The notes: generated from the sequence alone by a model not told the origin. Positions 1 to 9,598 are shown, counted from the first letter of the stretch. The stretch: 64,000 bases of DNA from Planobispora rosea (GCF_014648175.1 NZ_BMQP01000034.1:24981-88980); one strand, 5' to 3'. Numbers and translations are program-made.

Positions 1-1
1 C

Positions 2-88
2 GCTAATACCTACGCCCACGTCCGGCTCCACCTCCAACGCGACGCCATCGAACGCATGGGCGACGCCCTCGACGGCCCCGAACCATAG
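2..88 (+). CDS. Tyrosine recombinase/integrase, C-terminal end only
   Basis: The window opens inside this frame, which reads NTYAHVRLHLQRDAIERMGD and stops at 86-88. The N-T-Y-A-H-V start is the usual form of the tail around the nucleophilic tyrosine in actinobacterial phage and ICE integrases (tyrosine at residue 3 of the visible part), followed by the short amphipathic tail seen in that family. Only 28 residues are visible, so the Arg-His-x-x-Arg box cannot be checked. Its place beside AT-rich DNA and an RHS gene fits the edge of an integrated element. The family call rests on this short motif alone. Confidence 0.6.
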   Translation, partial: ANTYAHVRLHLQRDAIERMGDALDGPEP

Positions 89-135
89 CCATCAAAAAAC
101 GATCACGACTGCTGTAGCCGTCAGAAGAGCCCAAG

Positions 136-166
136 AAGCCCCGCCAAGCGTAAATCGGCGGGACTT
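136..166 (+). terminator. Likely intrinsic terminator after the integrase
   Basis: Arms 136-145 and 157-166 pair over 10 positions with one mismatch around an 11-base loop, 47 bases after the integrase stop. The following bases are only moderately T-rich (tcggttggattt), so termination strength is uncertain. Confidence 0.5.
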
Positions 167-287
167 CGGTTGGATTTGATATCTACGCGGCAGGACGTGA
201 ATTATCTATCGAAACGATACCCCTGAGGCCACTACCGACCGTCAGCAACGCACCCTTTCGCTATCGCGATATCTGAATCCAGGGCAC

Positions 288-717
288 TCATCTAATAGGC
301 TCCCTGCTGGCGTCTATAACGGTGGAGAGAAGGACAGCACTCAAGGGTGGAAACATTTCACCCTCGAGCCATTGAGGGAGCTTGAAATTGTCGATAAATG
401 CAGCACCCCCTAACGGATGTGTATCCGGCTGCACAGAGATTCCCCATGGGGCTATATCGGTCACACACCGCCAGGATATCGAATCCCTAATCAGCCTCCA
501 CCACTCCCGCTCACCGCATCCACATCCGACCTTTAGCCAGTTCGTTAAACCTTCCCATCCGGCCAACTGGAATAACGAGTTCAATTCGAAGGGAGCCGTT
601 AGGGCCTTGCCAGTCAAAACGAGCTACGATATCACCGAACCCGCCCAGAAAACGCCTATTCATGCAGTGCCGGATACACGAATCAGGGAATCTACGGCGG
701 CCCACTGACCCTCCCAC
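288..717 (-). pseudogene. Possible degraded small gene in AT-rich island
   Basis: Two overlapping leftward frames (511-717 and 288-617) both have protein-like composition but neither is convincing alone. The upper frame ends at about 511, where the other frame carries on with residues such as CGEREWWRLIRDSISW. This could be one gene with a frameshift near 510-620, or chance open frames in DNA that is much less GC-rich than the rest of the window. No family is recognised. From its place downstream of the RHS toxin-like gene it might be an old immunity gene, but that is a guess. Confidence 0.22.
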
Positions 718-720
718 CCC

Positions 721-933
721 CTAACGATGCGATCCACCCATTACACACACCATGCATCCAGGACCGCCAAGAGCCTTATCGAGATCACACATGACCCTGG
801 CTAACCTCTCCTCGTCCTCCTGCGGAAACTTCTCGACAGGAGTGCCTGCAGCGAAGTGTTCGCCAACCATATAGAGGTGATCACGGAGGAGCAGCGCAGT
901 CCTGCGATCCAGTCGGAGGGTGATTTCTTCCAT
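721..933 (-). CDS. Small uncharacterised acidic/helical protein
   Basis: A 70-residue frame starting MEEITLRLDRRTALLLRDHL. The composition is that of a real soluble, helical protein, with no membrane segment or signal peptide. I do not recognise the family. It lies 209 bases beyond the stop of the large RHS gene, same strand, but a strong terminator (1103-1138) separates them, so it would need its own promoter; upstream of the ATG I see no clear Shine-Dalgarno sequence. Its place just after a polymorphic-toxin-like gene makes it the best visible candidate for a cognate immunity protein; this is inference from position only. Confidence 0.45.
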   Translation of the reverse strand: MEEITLRLDRRTALLLRDHLYMVGEHFAAGTPVEKFPQEDEERLARVMCDLDKALGGPGCMVCVMGGSHR

Positions 934-1102
934 ATAGCAAGACTATTGGATTTTATCAAGAACGGCAAGTGCACATATATTGTCAGACAATCTCTGCGAT
1001 CCGAAACCGCCAGACAGAAGGAACGAAAATAATATTTGCTATCTATCGCTAAAATCCAGACCAGAGCATGGGGATAGAATACTCAGACCATCCATCCACA
1101 AA

Positions 1103-1138
1103 GAAGAATCGCCCCCCTTCAAAGAGGGGCGATTCTTC
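1103..1138 (-). terminator. Strong intrinsic terminator of the RHS gene
   Basis: A perfect 13-bp stem (1103-1115 with 1126-1138) around a 10-base loop begins 4 bases past the RHS stop codon. Reading leftward the stem is followed by TTTGT. This should end RHS transcription before the small downstream frames. Confidence 0.85.
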
Positions 1139-1142
1139 GGAT

Positions 1143-4100
1143 TCAGCGTTGGGTATTTTTTGTCACAGTGCAGGATATCTTTGCGAAGTCTCCATCCACC
1201 GTAACACCGTCATCACCTGCATACCATTGGGCATATACAGGATCATTAGGCCTGGGCGGATAATCTGAATAGAATTCCACCCCTCTCGCCCCTTCAGGCA
1301 ATGGCCCTCGATGGGCCTGTACAGTTGGCGTGAAACCGCCCGTGGGAGTCCTTCCCCAGAGCTCTCCCGATTCCTCAATCATCCGCGCAACTTCATCCGT
1401 CTGAGTCTTGGACTCCTTCCGATGGAAGGGACCGAAAACCCGCCTAGTCTCAAAAGGATCATCGTTGTGGACAAGGATCGCCTGATTGCCTGCTACCACA
1501 TGGTAGGTGTGCAGGTCGTCGACTGTTAGGTTGTGGACGCGTTGGGTAGCGGTCCGCTTCTCGACAGCGGTGATCTGGACATGGGTGCCAGCCGAGGTCT
1601 GCAGCCACATGCCGGGCTGGAGTTCGCCGGCCGTCAGCCACTTGCGTAGGGCCGGGACCCAGAACGGGTGCTCGTCTGTGGCAGTGATGAGGTCGGTGGC
1701 CTTGCCACGATCGCCGTCGATGTCGACGGTGACCTCAACGAGGTTCTTCACGCCGTCGCCGGTGATCAGGGTGATGACCGGCTTGGCCGCGGTGACACCC
1801 GCCTGCGGGTCGGTGGCCATGACGTAGTCGCCGACCTTGACGTCCTCGATCGCCTTGGTGGAACCGCCCGCCATGAGGACACGGGTGCCCGGAACGAAGC
1901 TGTTGGGCTTGCGCCTGCTGGTGTCACAGCCGTCACCGCCCATACCCGGCGGGTCCATCATCGGCAGGTCCGGGGCCGTCTGGTCGATGAGGTCGTCCAC
2001 CAGCTTGTCGGTGGTGTTCTCGACGAAGTTCTCGACCAGGTCCTTGGCGCACTTCGCAAGACCGAAGCAGGGCATTCCCCAGTCGCCGAAGTCCGGCGGC
2101 TCGACACCGGCGGCATCACCGAGGCCGGCCGTGAGATCGCCGATTGCGTCGCCGCTCAGCTCCATGGAGATTTCGTTCTTCGTGGTCGACTTGGTGGACT
2201 TGGCCTTGGACTTGGCCTTCGTCTTGACCTTGCCGGCTTGCTTCTTGACCTCCTTGGTCGCCTTCTTCGTGACCTTCTTCACCGTCTTCTTGGCGTTCTT
2301 GACGGTCTTCTTGGCGTTCTTGACCGTCTGTTTCGCGGCCTTCTTGACGGCCTGCTTCGTGACTTTCTTTCCGGCCTGCCGCAGGGTCTTCTTCACACCC
2401 TGCTTGGCGACCTTTTTGGCCGCCTGTTTGACGCCCTGCTTCACCCCTTGCTTGACGCCCTGTTTCGCCCCCTGCTTGGTGCCCTGCTTCACCCCTTGCT
2501 TGGCGGCCTGTTTGACGCCCTGCTGCACCGTCTTCTTCGCTGTCTGCTGAGCGAGTTTCTTGGCGGTTTCCGTGGCCAGCCGCTTGGCCGCCTCAGCCGC
2601 CAGCCGCTTGGCCGCCTCGGCTGCCATACGCTGGGCGATCTGCCGGGCGATGACCTGCGCGGCGATCCGGGCGGCATGGAACAGCAGCGGGATGCAGAAC
2701 GGGCAGTTGCCCGACGGGTCGGTGAGGGAGAGCGGATCTCCGCCCACGTAGGTGTAGCGGTTGAGGTTGATCGACGGGTACGGGCTCAGCGTCACGTCGT
2801 CGCGCGAGGCGAAACCGCCGGTGCCCGGCATGTACCACCGGGCGAGCATGTTGACCTTGCCGGTGACAGGATCGGTGTACTCGCCCTGGAAGCCCAGTCT
2901 CCGCTGGGTCCCGGTCCGGGTGATGACCTCGCCGAACGGATCGTAGGCGGTGGAGTCCACCAGCGCGGTCCCGGAGAAGGTCCCCACCACGTCGCCGTGC
3001 TGGTCCGACATCACGCCCAGCGCGGGACCCGTGCCCTCCTTCAGGCCGAGCAGGCCGCCGGAGGGGTCCCGGCCGTACCTGGCCTGGACGGCGCCCGCCC
3101 CGTCGGTGACGGCGACGATGTCGTTCTCCAGACCGGAGTAGGCGAAGTTCTCGACCGAGCCGCCCTGGGTCCGGGAGGCCAAGCGGCCCAGCCCGTCGTA
3201 GGTGTAGGCGGCGTCGCCGTCGGCCACCAGACGGTCGAAGGCGTCGAAGGTCAGGTTCCGGGTGACTCCCCCGGTGGTCTCGCTGGCCAGCGTGCCGCGC
3301 GGGGTGTAGGTGTAGTCGACGCCGCCGCCGGAGACCAGGCGGTTGCGCTCGTCGTAGGTGAAGGTCTCCGTCCCGGCCCTGGTCCGGTTGCCCGAGGCGT
3401 CCCACTCGTAGGTCGTGACGTTTCCGTCCGGGGCCTTCCACGAGGTGAGCCGGCCGGCCCGGTCATAGCCGTAGGTGTTCGTCCCCGCGCCGGCCGTACC
3501 CGCGGTGATCTTGGAGATGAGGTTGTCGTCCTTGTCCCAGCCGTAGGTGATCTTCGCGAGTTGGGCGCCGGAACTGTTCTTCAGCGTGTGACTGGTGATC
3601 CGGTCCATCGCGTCGTAGGTGAAGGACTGGGCGTTGGTCGGGTTGGCCGAGCTCAGCGAGGTGAGCCGATCCGCCTTGTCGTAGCCGTAGGTGAAGGAGC
3701 GGGCGGTCACCGGCTCGGCCGCCGTCTTGAGACGGTCGTCGTTGTCCCAGCCGAAGGTCGCGGTACCGCTGGCGTCCACGCGCTGGGTCACGTTGCCCAT
3801 GTCGTCGTAGGTGAACGCGGCCGTCTGGTTCGATCCCTTCGACACCTTGGTCAGCAGACCCCGGTCGTTGTACTCCAGGGTGTAGTCGCCGATGGCCGTC
3901 TCGCGGCCGGCCAGGTCATAGCCGTAGGTCCGCTCCGGGGTCGCGACCTGCGCCCCCGAGCCGGTCTCCTTGACCAGGCGTCCCAGTTGGTCGTACTGAC
4001 GGTCGACACGTACCCCGCCGGGGTTGATGACGGCGGTGACGTTGCCGCCCGCGTCGTAGACGCTGGTCCAGGTCCGGTCGGCCGGCTGCGGATGGGCCTG

Positions 4101-7100
4101 GGTGGCGGGCTCGACCACCGCTTCGGGCAGGCCGAGGCTGTTGTAGGTGGTCCAGACGGTGTTGCCGCGGCCGTCGGTGGAGCGGGTCAGTTCGCCGGTG
4201 GCGTCGTAGCCGAAGGTCGTGGTGATGGTCTTGCCGTCCGCGACCGGCTCGATGAGTTCCACCATCGCGTTCGTGGCGTCGTAGGCGCGCCGTACGGCAT
4301 GGCCCTCGGCGGAGGTGTCCGTGGTGGGGTTGCCCGCCACGTCGTAAGCGGTGCGGAAGGTGCGCTGCAGCGTTCCGGACGCATCCAGATCTTTGATCGC
4401 TACCTGCCGGCCCGCCAGGTCGTACTCGGTGACCGTGGCGTTGCCCAGCGGGTCGGTCGACTTCGTGGTGCGGCCCGCCAGGTCGTACTCGTACTGCGTG
4501 ACATCGCCCAGCGGGTCTTTGATGGCTGTGACCTCACCGGCCGGGTTGACGGTGTACTCGACGGTGCGGTTGCCGGGCGAGACCTCCTTCGTCTTGCGTC
4601 CGGCGTCGTCGTACTCCATCTTCGTGATCAGCGCCCTGGGCGTCGGCTTGCGCTCGATGAGCGTGGCGGTGATCTGCCGGCCCAGGTCGTCGTAGGTCGC
4701 CTCACTCTGTGCGCCCGTGGGGTCCACGGTCTTGAGGAGTTCACCCACGGTGTCGTACTCGTAGGTCCACTGCGCGCCGGGCTGGCCGTTCGGCCCAGGC
4801 TCGACGGCCCGCACCCGGTTGCCCAGCGCGTCGTACTCGGTCGTCCACACCGATCCGCGCGGATCGGTGTACTTGGTGACCCGGCCTGCGGCGTCGTAGA
4901 CGTAACTGTTCTTCGGCGTGAGAGTGCTGCCACCACCCGGTGGCGTGTACGGTGCCGCCGTCACCGAGACGGTACGGCCCAGCCGGTCGAAAGCCGTCAC
5001 GGTCGTGCGGCCTTCCGCGTCCACCGCGTGGGTCCTGCGGCCCGCGCTGTCGTAGCCGTAGCGGACGGTGGGACGCGCGTTCGACGCCTGACCGGCCTTC
5101 TCGACCGTCACCTCGGGAGTCTTGACCTCGACCAACTGATCGGCGAGGTCGTAGCGGTAGGAGGTGGTGAAACGGGCGCGGTCGGCTCCAGGCAGGTTGC
5201 CCCGGGGGTCGGTCATCTCCACGACCAGGCCCCGGTCATCGACCGTCCAGGTGGTCACGATGTCCTGCGCGCCGTTCTCCACGGTCCGCCGGGTCATCAT
5301 GTCGTCGGCGTTGTAGGCGTACTCGGTCACCTCGGTGCGGTCGGTGCCGTAGGCCGAGTGCGTCTCCTTGATCACGTTGTCGTTGGCGTCGTACACGTAC
5401 TCCGTTCCCCGTGAGAACGTCGGGATCTCGGAGGTGAACGGGGCTTCCAGCGCCGTGGAGAGCAACCGGTCCGCGGCGTCGTACTCGTAGAACAGCTGCT
5501 GGGTGCCGCCGCCGAGGACGCGCTTGATCACGTTGCCCGCGTCGTCGTAGGTGTTCTCCTCCATGACCACGTCACGGGGTGTGGTGGACCCGTTGAGCCG
5601 CACGTCGTCGGCGATCACCTTCGACAACAGGTCGTCACCGAAGTAGGTGTAGGAGGTCTTGCGGCCCATCGCGTCGACCTCGGAGGCCAGGCGCCCCTCG
5701 GGGTCATACGCATAGGACTCGATGACCAGGTCCTTGGCGGGCTGCGGGTTGAGCGGGCTCCCCGTCCAGTTCTTGAGCGTGCGGGTGGCCAGTTCGCCCC
5801 GGGCGGTGTAGCCGTAGTGGAAGACGTTGCCCAGTTCGTCGGTGACGCTGGTACGCGCCCCGGTGTGGTCCCAGGCGTAGCGCACCACACCCCCTTCGGG
5901 GCCCGTGACGGTCTCCACCCGGCCATAGGCGTCGTAGGTATAGGTGATCTTCCGCTCCGGATCTCCGCCGGTCAGGTCGACCACGGTGTCGGTGAGCTTG
6001 CGGCCGTCCGCGTCGTAGGCGTAGCGGGTCTGGCTGGTATGGGTGACCCCGGTGACCTCGTTCTTCACCGCGGCTCCCGTATGGGTCAGCACCCGGCCCA
6101 CGCCGTCGTAGGTGAAGGTCGTGGTCACGCCGTCGGGATGGGCGTCCGAGATCTCCGTACGGGAGACAACCCGGCCGAGCGCGTCGTGACCGTACCTCGT
6201 CACCAGGCCGGACGGGTCCTTCTCCTCGGCAAGGTCCCCGGCCGCGGTGTAGCGGTAGGTCGTCTCGTTGCCCTTGGGGTCCTTCTCCGACTTGAGCAGG
6301 CCGGCGGGCGTGGTGCCGCCGCCGACGGCAGGCTCGGCGCCCGTGGTGTAGGTGTAGGTCGTGGACCGGCCGTCGGGGAAGTCGGGGGTCGCCGGCGACG
6401 TCTCCTTGAGAATCTCCCCGAACTCGCTGTACTCCCAGCGGGTCGCCCTGGCGTAGGCGTCAGGATCGGGGAAGGGCGCGTCCATGGTGGCCAGCAGCTG
6501 GTCGTTGCGCGGGTCGAACTCGTTGGTGCTGTCGCGGTAGTAATCGAAATAATCCGTCTGGCACTTCCCCGTTTCCCGGCAGGTCGTGCTGCTGATCACG
6601 TTCCCGCGCTCGTCGTAGGACTTCTGGGCCACGTTGCCGTTGCGATCGGTCACCTTGGCGAGGAACCCGCCGCTGTCGTACCCGTTGACGGTCTTCTTAC
6701 CGAGCTGGTCGGTCTCCGACACGAGGCGATACCCGCGCCAGGAGTCGTGCTCGTATTTGATCACGCCGTTGTGGGGATCGGTGACACTGATCGTCATCAG
6801 CCCGCGGTCGTTGATCGACTCGCCGATGCCGGTGTAGACGGGCTCGCCCAGCTTCCAGGTGCCGCCGTGCTGGTCGGTGTGGGTGACGACCCGGTCGTTT
6901 GCCGGGTTGTAGGTAGTGGACATCCACACCCGCCCGGAAGGCAGCGTGATTTTGTTCAGTTTGAAGGGCGCCTCGGCACGTGCCTCATAGTGAGACCGGA
7001 CCTCCTCCGCGCTCAGAGCCCGGTCGTAGGCCGCGAACTCGTCGATCAACCCGGTGAAACCGAACTCGGCGGGCTCGGAACGTCCGGCGGGCGACCCAGG

Positions 7101-9218
7101 CAGACGCGAATCCGCGCCGCCACTGCCGATGACGCTGGAAGCCATCCAGTCCAGGTGCTCGACGCCCACGTTGGCCGAGCCCGCAACCTCACCGTCGACG
7201 TACAGCTTGGTGACGCCGTCGGCCACGGTGATCACCGCGTGGTGCCACTGGCCGTCGTTGACCGCCCGCTGGGACGTGACAGGGGTGTAGGGCATCTCGA
7301 ACGGGGCTTCCATCTGCCCGCGGAGCTTGCCGTCGACACCGACGTAGAGACCGGGGACTCCGTTTTCCGGCGAGGTGGGATCCCAGCCGTTGGTACCGCC
7401 GCTCCAGAAGATGAACCCGGAGCCATTGGTCTTGAACCATGACTCGATGGACAGACTCTTGCCCAGCTTGGGAAAGAGTCCCCACTGCTGGATGCCCGAG
7501 GAAGTGCCGCTGCCCTGGAAGTTGACCGCAGCGTTCGAGGTACCGGTCAAAGCGCCGGGCCTACCGGTCTGCGCTCCCGAGGGAAGGTATGCGCAATCAG
7601 TCTGGTTGGTCTCGTCGGGCAAGCAGGTGTAGGTACCGAGCTCGCTGTCATTGATAGAGCGGACATCTCCCATCCGCCAGTAGCCGACGGGTCGATCGTC
7701 CAGCACGACCTCCCGGTAGCGGGAGCCGGTCATGTAACCGTAGGTGGTGCAGTTGGGGGCGGCCACCGGCGAGCACACCTGGCTGAGGCGCTGACCGTCG
7801 TAGTGGTAGGTCCAGGTCAGCGGCTGCCCGTCGACCGGGTCGGTGGCCACGGCCGTGACGCGCCCGCCCGTCCAGGTGAAGGTGAGCGACCGGCCGCCGG
7901 TCGCGGTGACCTTCGACAGCTTTCCGTCGCTCCCGTAGACCAGGTCCTGGGTACGGCCCCGGCTGTCGGTCAGCTTGGTCAGGCGGCCCTGCGCGTCGAA
8001 GACGTAGGAGGTCGACGACTTGTCCATCAGCCGCCAGCCGCCGCCCTCGACCGTGGCCAATGTGGCGTGCACACCGGGCGGGGGCTGGAAGTAGACGGTG
8101 GTGTCCGTGGGCGGTGGAGCCTCCGGGTTGGGGCGTTCCCGCTTCTCGGCGAAGCGGAGCTTGCGGCCGTCGGGATAGGTGACCAGCAGCGTCCGCGGGG
8201 AGTCACCGCCGGCTTGGACCTTCATGTCGAAGCGCGTCGACCAGCCGGCCCCGAACATCCCGTCAGTACGGGGATCGAGGCTGTTGTAGGAGCGGACCAC
8301 CGACAGCGGCGGACCCGCGGTGGCGATCGAGGCGTCCATGAAGGCGGTCGTATAGTTGCCCGCGAGCTGATGGAACTCCTGCCCGTTGACACCACGGGCG
8401 GCGAGCTGAGAACTCACCAGCGGTTGGCGCACACCGGTGGTGAAGGTCAGGTCCTCGATGGTTCCGACTTCCTGGGTGCCGGTATCGCGCACCGACACCT
8501 CCCAGGTGTACTGCTTACCCCACTCCAGTACACCTTCGGGCACTTTCCACCCGGACTCGGTCCACCAACGCCACCCGGACTCCTCGCAGTACCCCGTGCT
8601 CCAGTCGTCCGACAGCAGGCAGACCTTGTAGCGGTACTGGTACGGACCGTATCCGGCTCCGGCGTTGTAGCCGTGGGCGTTCAGCTCCGGCGTGAGAGTG
8701 TCGACCTGGGCTTGGTCTTCAGGGTAGTAGTAGGGGATCCAGATATTGCTGGCAGTCGCACTGGCAGCAGTCGTTGCGCCAGCGGTGGTCCGCAAACTGG
8801 AAAACTGCACCCGTGCCGCGCCCGAAGGCTTCCGCCGTGCCTCCGAGGATGCCGACGGCTCATCGAGCGGCAAGGGCCCCTCCGGCTTCCTGGCCGGACG
8901 AAGCCCACGCACGTCCAGCGGCAGTGCTTCCTTGAGCCTGTGGGACTTGGCCGCCCTCGGCCCGACAGTCCTCTTCTTGCCCTCGGTCGCAGCACCATCC
9001 GGCTGAGTGGCCTTGGTGTCGACCAGTGAGGGCAGCCTCTGGGCCGAACCTGTCAGCTGATCCGGCGTGTCAGGTACAACTTGCGCCGCAGGACTCACCT
9101 TCGCCCAAGAAGGCTCCGCACTCAACTGCGTCAGGCCCGGCAGTGCCAGCGGCACCGTGATCAACGCTATCCAGCGCGGCAGACGCGTGCTTCTCCGCGG
9201 CCAGCCAGACCAACCCAT
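1143..9218 (-). CDS. Secreted RHS/YD-repeat protein with LamG, lysine-rich linker, HINT domain and novel C-terminus (polymorphic toxin-like)
   Basis: The protein has 2691 residues. Residues 1-40 form a Sec-type signal (RWIALITVPLALPGL). An RHS N-terminal region follows (VVRSYNSLDPRTDGMFGAGW), then a LamG/ConA-like module at about 503-751 (WHHAVITVADGVTKLYVDGE) inserted among the repeats, then dozens of Y-D repeats to the RHS core near 2170 (ARWYMPGTGGFASRDD). Residues about 2193-2346 are a Lys/Gln/Ala-rich linker. A HINT autoprocessing domain spans about 2441-2586, opening SFVPGTRVLM, with Ser where many have Cys, and ending AILVHN. The last 105 residues (from DPFETRRVF to TKNTQR) match no family I can name and sit where toxin tips sit. 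ATG 9218 has a GGAGGG ribosome site at 9228-9233. The role is probably contact-dependent competition or a surface function. Confidence 0.93.
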   Translation of the reverse strand: MGWSGWPRRSTRLPRWIALITVPLALPGLTQLSAEPSWAKVSPAAQVVPDTPDQLTGSAQRLPSLVDTKATQPDGAATEGKKRTVGPRAAKSHRLKEALPLDVRGLRPARKPEGPLPLDEPSASSEARRKPSGAARVQFSSLRTTAGATTAASATASNIWIPYYYPEDQAQVDTLTPELNAHGYNAGAGYGPYQYRYKVCLLSDDWSTGYCEESGWRWWTESGWKVPEGVLEWGKQYTWEVSVRDTGTQEVGTIEDLTFTTGVRQPLVSSQLAARGVNGQEFHQLAGNYTTAFMDASIATAGPPLSVVRSYNSLDPRTDGMFGAGWSTRFDMKVQAGGDSPRTLLVTYPDGRKLRFAEKRERPNPEAPPPTDTTVYFQPPPGVHATLATVEGGGWRLMDKSSTSYVFDAQGRLTKLTDSRGRTQDLVYGSDGKLSKVTATGGRSLTFTWTGGRVTAVATDPVDGQPLTWTYHYDGQRLSQVCSPVAAPNCTTYGYMTGSRYREVVLDDRPVGYWRMGDVRSINDSELGTYTCLPDETNQTDCAYLPSGAQTGRPGALTGTSNAAVNFQGSGTSSGIQQWGLFPKLGKSLSIESWFKTNGSGFIFWSGGTNGWDPTSPENGVPGLYVGVDGKLRGQMEAPFEMPYTPVTSQRAVNDGQWHHAVITVADGVTKLYVDGEVAGSANVGVEHLDWMASSVIGSGGADSRLPGSPAGRSEPAEFGFTGLIDEFAAYDRALSAEEVRSHYEARAEAPFKLNKITLPSGRVWMSTTYNPANDRVVTHTDQHGGTWKLGEPVYTGIGESINDRGLMTISVTDPHNGVIKYEHDSWRGYRLVSETDQLGKKTVNGYDSGGFLAKVTDRNGNVAQKSYDERGNVISSTTCRETGKCQTDYFDYYRDSTNEFDPRNDQLLATMDAPFPDPDAYARATRWEYSEFGEILKETSPATPDFPDGRSTTYTYTTGAEPAVGGGTTPAGLLKSEKDPKGNETTYRYTAAGDLAEEKDPSGLVTRYGHDALGRVVSRTEISDAHPDGVTTTFTYDGVGRVLTHTGAAVKNEVTGVTHTSQTRYAYDADGRKLTDTVVDLTGGDPERKITYTYDAYGRVETVTGPEGGVVRYAWDHTGARTSVTDELGNVFHYGYTARGELATRTLKNWTGSPLNPQPAKDLVIESYAYDPEGRLASEVDAMGRKTSYTYFGDDLLSKVIADDVRLNGSTTPRDVVMEENTYDDAGNVIKRVLGGGTQQLFYEYDAADRLLSTALEAPFTSEIPTFSRGTEYVYDANDNVIKETHSAYGTDRTEVTEYAYNADDMMTRRTVENGAQDIVTTWTVDDRGLVVEMTDPRGNLPGADRARFTTSYRYDLADQLVEVKTPEVTVEKAGQASNARPTVRYGYDSAGRRTHAVDAEGRTTVTAFDRLGRTVSVTAAPYTPPGGGSTLTPKNSYVYDAAGRVTKYTDPRGSVWTTEYDALGNRVRAVEPGPNGQPGAQWTYEYDTVGELLKTVDPTGAQSEATYDDLGRQITATLIERKPTPRALITKMEYDDAGRKTKEVSPGNRTVEYTVNPAGEVTAIKDPLGDVTQYEYDLAGRTTKSTDPLGNATVTEYDLAGRQVAIKDLDASGTLQRTFRTAYDVAGNPTTDTSAEGHAVRRAYDATNAMVELIEPVADGKTITTTFGYDATGELTRSTDGRGNTVWTTYNSLGLPEAVVEPATQAHPQPADRTWTSVYDAGGNVTAVINPGGVRVDRQYDQLGRLVKETGSGAQVATPERTYGYDLAGRETAIGDYTLEYNDRGLLTKVSKGSNQTAAFTYDDMGNVTQRVDASGTATFGWDNDDRLKTAAEPVTARSFTYGYDKADRLTSLSSANPTNAQSFTYDAMDRITSHTLKNSSGAQLAKITYGWDKDDNLISKITAGTAGAGTNTYGYDRAGRLTSWKAPDGNVTTYEWDASGNRTRAGTETFTYDERNRLVSGGGVDYTYTPRGTLASETTGGVTRNLTFDAFDRLVADGDAAYTYDGLGRLASRTQGGSVENFAYSGLENDIVAVTDGAGAVQARYGRDPSGGLLGLKEGTGPALGVMSDQHGDVVGTFSGTALVDSTAYDPFGEVITRTGTQRRLGFQGEYTDPVTGKVNMLARWYMPGTGGFASRDDVTLSPYPSINLNRYTYVGGDPLSLTDPSGNCPFCIPLLFHAARIAAQVIARQIAQRMAAEAAKRLAAEAAKRLATETAKKLAQQTAKKTVQQGVKQAAKQGVKQGTKQGAKQGVKQGVKQGVKQAAKKVAKQGVKKTLRQAGKKVTKQAVKKAAKQTVKNAKKTVKNAKKTVKKVTKKATKEVKKQAGKVKTKAKSKAKSTKSTTKNEISMELSGDAIGDLTAGLGDAAGVEPPDFGDWGMPCFGLAKCAKDLVENFVENTTDKLVDDLIDQTAPDLPMMDPPGMGGDGCDTSRRKPNSFVPGTRVLMAGGSTKAIEDVKVGDYVMATDPQAGVTAAKPVITLITGDGVKNLVEVTVDIDGDRGKATDLITATDEHPFWVPALRKWLTAGELQPGMWLQTSAGTHVQITAVEKRTATQRVHNLTVDDLHTYHVVAGNQAILVHNDDPFETRRVFGPFHRKESKTQTDEVARMIEESGELWGRTPTGGFTPTVQAHRGPLPEGARGVEFYSDYPPRPNDPVYAQWYAGDDGVTVDGDFAKISCTVTKNTQR
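2180..2640 (-). repeat. Low-complexity coding repeat (Lys/Gln/Ala-rich linker of the RHS protein)
   Basis: Degenerate short repeats encode runs such as KQGVKQGTKQGAKQGVKQG, then KNAKKTVKNAKKTVKK and a KTKAKSKAKS tail. The block links the RHS core to the HINT domain and is strongly basic, like a cell-wall- or nucleic-acid-binding tether. The repeat is internal to the gene; slippage could vary its length between strains. Confidence 0.85.
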
Positions 9219-9598
9219 GCGCCGTTACCCTCCGAACCGCCGGCGCGAACGGCTGTCGCCCTCGCACCGCCCCGCCCCGCCACCTCCTGCGAAACGGACA
9301 GGAATCAACGGCTTGGAGTGATCAACACAGCAAACGATCAGAAGGTACACAAGGGAGACTTGAGCGACAAGATACAAATATGAGGGAAATGAGGCGTGTA
9401 TCCCAAATGTATCGGGAAGATCCGATTTCCCGATTTATTGCTACAGAGAGTAACCGGTGGAGCTTCTCTGCAGTCCTCCCGAAAGCGCTGCGTGGACAAC
9501 AAGACCGGCGAGGTCTTCCCACATGGTCGTCCAGCACAGACAGCTTCACGATCCCGAGGATCATGGCCGGTTTCCTACCCAGACGAGTTCCCACTCGC
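9219..9598. other. 380-bp intergenic stretch, no gene seen
   Basis: This holds the RHS ribosome site at 9228-9233 and presumably its promoter. It is AT-richer around 9300-9470. An 8-bp inverted repeat (9411-9418 with 9427-9434) could end the HAD/cold-shock operon but lacks a T-tract. The frames here look like noise. It may contain the right-hand junction of the accessory segment, since the HAD gene just beyond it is short. Confidence 0.5.

Noticed and set aside
382..708. 108-residue rightward frame in the AT-rich island
   Set aside because: Overlaps leftward frames and has His/Ser/Pro-rich, unordered composition; no ribosome site.
1465..1475. TTGTGGACAAG, a perfect actinobacterial DnaA box
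   Set aside because: Single copy inside the RHS coding sequence; expected by chance at this scale.
1668..5414. 1248-residue open frame on the plus strand
   Set aside because: It is antisense to the RHS gene, with Gly/Arg/Val-rich composition typical of the opposite strand of high-GC coding DNA.
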